A stretch of DNA of 64,000 nt from Ephydatia muelleri (Eukaryota; Porifera; Demospongiae; Spongillida; Spongillidae): the NCBI GenBank assembly GCA_013339895.1, contig JABACO010000010.1, positions 8,613,453-8,677,452 of the forward strand, given 5' to 3'. Both the position numbers and the translations under genes were made by a program. The first letter of the stretch is position 1. Every line of letters begins with the position of its first letter. Below, in pieces: positions 60,390 to 64,000 of the stretch. Below the pieces are notes generated by a model, which saw nothing but the letters and a program-made list of their open reading frames with translations, had not been told where the DNA came from and ran no database searches.

Positions 60390-63300
60390 GCCTACCTCAC
60401 GATAGGTCTCATCAGGCGCAGCATAGCTTTCACCCACACTGTAGGATGCACTATGTAGAGAAGCTGGAGCTGCTTACGTAGCCTACGACATGTGTATGTG
60501 TGATGTGTGTGTGCATGTATATATGTGCGTGTGTGGGCATGTGTGATGTGCGTGTGTGGGCATGTGTGATGTGCGTGTGTGGGCATGTGCCATGTGCATA
60601 TATGTGTGCACGTGCGTGTGTGAATGCATGGTGTGTGTATAAATCAACGTCTCCCTGCCGCTCAAGAATAGCAGGCTTCTTTCACCTTCTGTCCACCATC
60701 TTGTAGAATTTGTGGAACACAGACATCCCGGGAAGACTGTTCTGTGGCGTACTGTAGTGCAGGTAGACAACGATGTAGCCATCGACAACGATCTGCTCCA
60801 AGACAGACAGAATGTAGCTAAGATGCAGACAAAAAGAGAAAAGGGTACAATGTCAAGGATGTGTTTCCTGTACTGTCGTCTCCTTAGCAATATTGTAATG
60901 CAATGGTGATAGGTGGCAATGCATTGTTCTCTGATCAAGTATTCTTATGGGATATGTTCTGTTAGAGGTATGCACTGATGTGCTGGGATATGTGTAATGT
61001 GCTCATGGTATCATTACAAGAACAGCTGATGTAGGATTTCCTGGTAATCTGGTATGTTTCGTGGAGGCAAGTAGCAAGCGGAGATGAAAATGATGGCATC
61101 TGAACCACTGTAGCCTGCAAAGAGAGTGGAAGCAGAGAAGAGGAGGAGAGGGAAGGAAGGAGGAGAGGAGGGGAGGAGAGAGGGAGGGAGGGAGGGAAGG
61201 AGAGGAAAGGGAGGAGGGAGGGAAGGAGAGGAAAGGGAGGAGAGGGAGGAAGGGAGGAGAGGGAGGAAAGGAGAGGAAAGGGAGGAGGAGAGGGAAGGAA
61301 GGAGAGGAAAGGGAGGAGGAGAGGGAGGGAAGGAGAGGAAAGGGAGGAGAGGAAAGGGAGGGAGAGGAAAGGGAGAAGGAGAGGGAAGGAGAGGAAAGGG
61401 AGGGAAGGAGAGGAAAGGGAGGAGGAGAGGAAAGGGAGGGAAGGAGAGGAAAGGGAGGAGGAGAGGAAAGGGAGGGAAGGAGGAGAGGAAAGGGAGGAGG
61501 AGAGGGAGGGCGGAAGAGGGGGAGAATATAGAGAGTGCGAAGTGTGTACGTAAAGACAGGACAAAGGTAGAGTGGGAGAAGGTCAAGGAAGACCTCTACA
61601 CCCCACCCCCCAACCTACCTCCATGCTGTACAATTCCCCTGTACTGTTGGATCAGGTTGAGGTCCACCCTCACCTTCTCCCCACCCACGCACACCATACG
61701 GTATCTGCGATGGTCCGTGGCCTCCTCTTCAGGTGTGTACTCCGCTATGGGAGGGGGCTTGTCGTGGTGGCTGGTGGATGGGAGGAGTACAGCCCCCATG
61801 GGGTCCTGAGGGGCTCCAACACTCGGCTGAATATCGGCCAGAGATAGCGAAGAGACGCTGAGACGAGGTGCCGAATCCTTGTCGTGGGACTGGGGAGGAG
61901 GTTGCGTAAATGCGTACACACCGGGAGCACACAGGTATCATCACACATCACACACATGCACTAAATACACATATACACGGACACATCCAGATGGATGCAC
62001 CCACAAATGGACAGAAATGGACAGCAAACCTGCTCTGTTGCATACGTGCGTATCACGTCACTAAGTCCTGGATGAGAATCGTGTTCTCTAATGGAGAGTG
62101 GACACATTTTCAAGTTCAGGCAAGCACCGTGGCATTCCCATCCACCCTCATCCCCATCCACCCTCATCCCCATCCACCCTCATCCCCATCCACCCTCTTC
62201 CCATTCCTCCATAAATGCCAAAATTAACCCCAAAAAGAGACTCACACAGCTGCGAGGAAATCTGATACCATGGGAACGATTTGTTTTCTTGACATGAGTG
62301 TGTTGCGCTGTTCCAAGACGACGCCATGAAAGGAGGGGACAGAGAGATGCTCGCAGTTCAACACCTCTTGAGACTCGAGCACACTGGAGATGGACTCGGC
62401 GAAATCGCGTGACACACCCACCATGTGATCGTGGGGCTGGTACAGTCCTATCTGCCTCCGCTTGGGTCCCTCCTTTGGGAACAGCGCCCCGAGAAGGATG
62501 AGGGCGTGGACGCTTTGCAGCTGGGAAAACTGGAAGCAGTCGCCGTTGAAGTGTTCGCGCTGGGTCAGTTCCGAGACCAGGCATGGAATGGAACAGAACC
62601 CAAGCACGTAATGGCCGCACTGGACTTTCTTGAAGTCCCTCTGAAGCAGCTGTGGGGTGGTGAGCCAGCTCACGTTGAGCCTCGCATCCAGCAGCTGGTG
62701 GTAGAACTCTTCCTGTTGCCCGGCAACCAGTGGGAGGAGCTTCTGGACCACAGCCGAGTCCTTCTCGGTGACACGCCCCTCTGCGGACGAGAGGTTGACC
62801 GTGTCCAACAAGATGGCCGCCAAGAGAAGTGTGGCTACGGTTTTATCGAGCATGTACCCCGAGTCACCCAGGAGCTTCTCTGTAACCAAGGTGGCGCAAG
62901 ACCCGACAGGCTCTATGGTGCATGGACACTCCCACTTCCCCCCATCCTTGTGGTGATCAATGATCTCCACAACAGTTCCAACCCTTGTCAGTAAGTCGGC
63001 CATGGTACCAGTGGGTGAGTTGTGGTCCACCAAGGTGAGATTAACCTTTGCACCCGCAGCTGCAATTTTGTCAACTGAGAGGCTTCCAATGTAAAACAGC
63101 TTTGTCGTTGGAATGCCAAGCTCCTGGAAGAGCCACACGGACTCCGTTCTCAACGGGAGCTCATCTGGGTGACACTGGAAGACAGGGACGGCGGAGGCCT
63201 TGCCTGTGCACGTGAGGTAGTGTGACCACGCCAGCGAGCAGACCATGGAGTCCAAGTCGCATGACTCGTTTCCGACCACCAGCCGAAGGTTAGGAGTGCG

Positions 63301-63429
63301 GAGCTTTGGGACGGTTGAGGGGAAACGGGATTATGGGTCAAACACCCTTCGTGCACACGTAATGATGCCGGCATATGCTATCGAATAGTACATTAGCAGA
63401 AATTGTATTGTGCGCGCCAAAAGAAAAGG

Positions 63430-63462
<33 letters not shown>

Positions 63463-63630
63463 GCGGGAGGTTTGACGTTAGAGCGGTACTACAGATACCA
63501 CCGCGCCTAGGAATATGTGTTTATGCAACCATTATACAGTATGTCTCGCTGCATAGCGACTTAAGCTTACCAGGCTTTCCGTGTCTGCCGGTAAACTGTC
63601 GAGAAAATTCGCAAAGGTCACGGTAGCCAT
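59646..63630 (-). CDS. PRUNE2-like protein: DHH/DHHA2 phosphoesterase + BCH domain, at least 8 exons
   Basis: In transcript order: 63571-63630, 62246-63303, 62030-62087, 61619-61889, 61018-61114, 60686-60817, 60401-60482 and 59646-59747. All phases agree, giving 619 aa if it stops at 59646. Start MATVTFANFLDSLPADTESL. The N-terminal half is a prune-type DHH exopolyphosphatase/phosphodiesterase: VVGNESCDLDSMV, LTLVDHNSPTGTM, EIIDHHKDGG, GSCATLVTEKLL, AAILLDTVNLS and a DHHA2-like segment. An acidic/proline linker (PPPIAEYTPEEEATDHRRYR) leads to a BNIP-2/Cdc42GAP-homology (CRAL-TRIO-like) domain: YSGSDAIIFISACYLPP, DGYIVVYLHYSTP, VFHKFYKMVDRRL and LLYIVHPTVWVKAMLRLMRP. This combination is that of vertebrate PRUNE2/BMCC1 without its very long middle region. 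Metal ligands of the DHH domain look complete, although the first DHH is DHN. Confidence 0.87.
59808..60255. repeat. 32-bp tandem repeat, about 14 copies
   Basis: Unit GTGAGTGCATCTGGATGTGA plus CCATCTTAGTGT/CGT, in intron 7 of the PRUNE2-like gene. Confidence 0.95.
60329..60386. repeat. (CA)n microsatellite in PRUNE2-like intron 7
   Basis: About 29 CA units on the + strand, TG in the transcript, beginning about 15 bp after the exon 7 donor. Confidence 0.95.
61125..61515. repeat. Purine-rich minisatellite in PRUNE2-like intron 4
   Basis: GGAGGAAAGGGAGGGAAGGA-type units on the + strand, pyrimidine in the transcript, directly upstream of the exon 5 acceptor at 61115. Confidence 0.95.
63431..63461. 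repeat. Poly(G) run, about 31 bases
   Basis: Uninterrupted G run on the + strand in intron 1 of the PRUNE2-like gene (poly C in the transcript). Confidence 0.95.
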
Positions 63631-64000
63631 TCGTCTCGAGCTCACTTGCGAAGCGACAGAAAGTCAAACAATGACCACGCCTCTGCTTGTTTTAATCAAG
63701 TCTTAATTACATTCATGAAAGCGTCACAAGCACAGCACTTCTGCATGCCTTACTCCCAATCCCTTTGTCTCGTCATGCGTTTGACTGAGATGAGTATGTG
63801 GCGCGAAATTTTACACAACTGACATATCTTCCGCTCATTCAGTTGTGGCAATTGTAAATAACTGCGGTACCGCATCATTACCTAGAATTCAGCAGCCTTG
63901 ACAAATACATAATACCACACTGCATATTCGCAGCCAATGATTTGAAATGTAAAGAACTGTACTGTACCTGGGGTGTGTGCCAAGGCTGTGGAGATCATTT
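63631..64000. other. Upstream region of the PRUNE2-like gene
   Basis: Non-coding; presumed promoter. No further gene is visible before the window ends. Confidence 0.4.

Overview
Eukaryotic, almost certainly animal, genomic DNA. Genes are split by short GT-AG introns and are typical of metazoans: three heterotrimeric G-protein alpha subunits, ANP32, LRRC71, a PEAK-family pseudokinase, DPP8/9, prefoldin subunit 1, an HDGF/LEDGF-type PWWP+IBD protein, cysteine dioxygenase, coronin and a PRUNE2-type DHH+BCH protein. Compact genes, very many intronic micro- and minisatellites and several mobile elements suggest an early-branching marine invertebrate, possibly a sponge. That placement is inference; no sequence here names the species.

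Layout. 0.2-1.9 kb: G-alpha gene 1 (+). 2.3-3.5 kb: ANP32 (-). 4.5-10.4 kb: a Ty3/gypsy LTR retrotransposon with identical 102-bp LTRs, interrupted in gag by a hAT-like non-autonomous element. 11.4-15.6 kb: G-alpha gene 2 (-), with an expanded intron 3 holding a foldback element and three tandem arrays. 15.6-22.6 kb: no gene recognised. 22.9-25.0 kb: G-alpha gene 3 (+), with a one-base frameshift in its last exon. 25.3-27.6 kb: LRRC71 (-), divergent from the PEAK-like pseudokinase (+, 27.8-29.7 kb). 30.1-37.1 kb: DPP8/9 (-). 37.4-46.7 kb: a graveyard of at least seven truncated non-LTR retrotransposon fragments, one fused to a stray piece of the HDGF/LEDGF-like gene. 47.3-48.0 kb: prefoldin subunit 1 (+). 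48.2-52.7 kb: HDGF/LEDGF-like gene (+). 52.9-53.7 kb: cysteine dioxygenase (-). 54.3-57.0 kb: coronin (+). 58.6-63.6 kb: PRUNE2-like gene (-).

Where exon sums are given, the coding length was added by hand from splice sites read in the sequence. The sums are multiples of three for G-alpha 1 and 2, ANP32, PFDN1, CDO, coronin, the HDGF/LEDGF-like gene and PRUNE2-like exons 1-8. G-alpha 3 and PEAK exon 1 each carry one extra base. The genes do not form one pathway; the only clear functional cluster is the three G-alpha paralogues.

The most unusual points are: a patchwork of near-identical and diverged segments between G-alpha 1 and 2, pointing to gene conversion; two G-alpha proteins with atypical C-terminal tails; a consistent orientation of intronic simple repeats relative to transcription (TG in the sense strand, often after donors, and pyrimidine tracts against acceptors); and a chimeric retrocopy at 45.5 kb that looks like reverse-transcriptase template switching.
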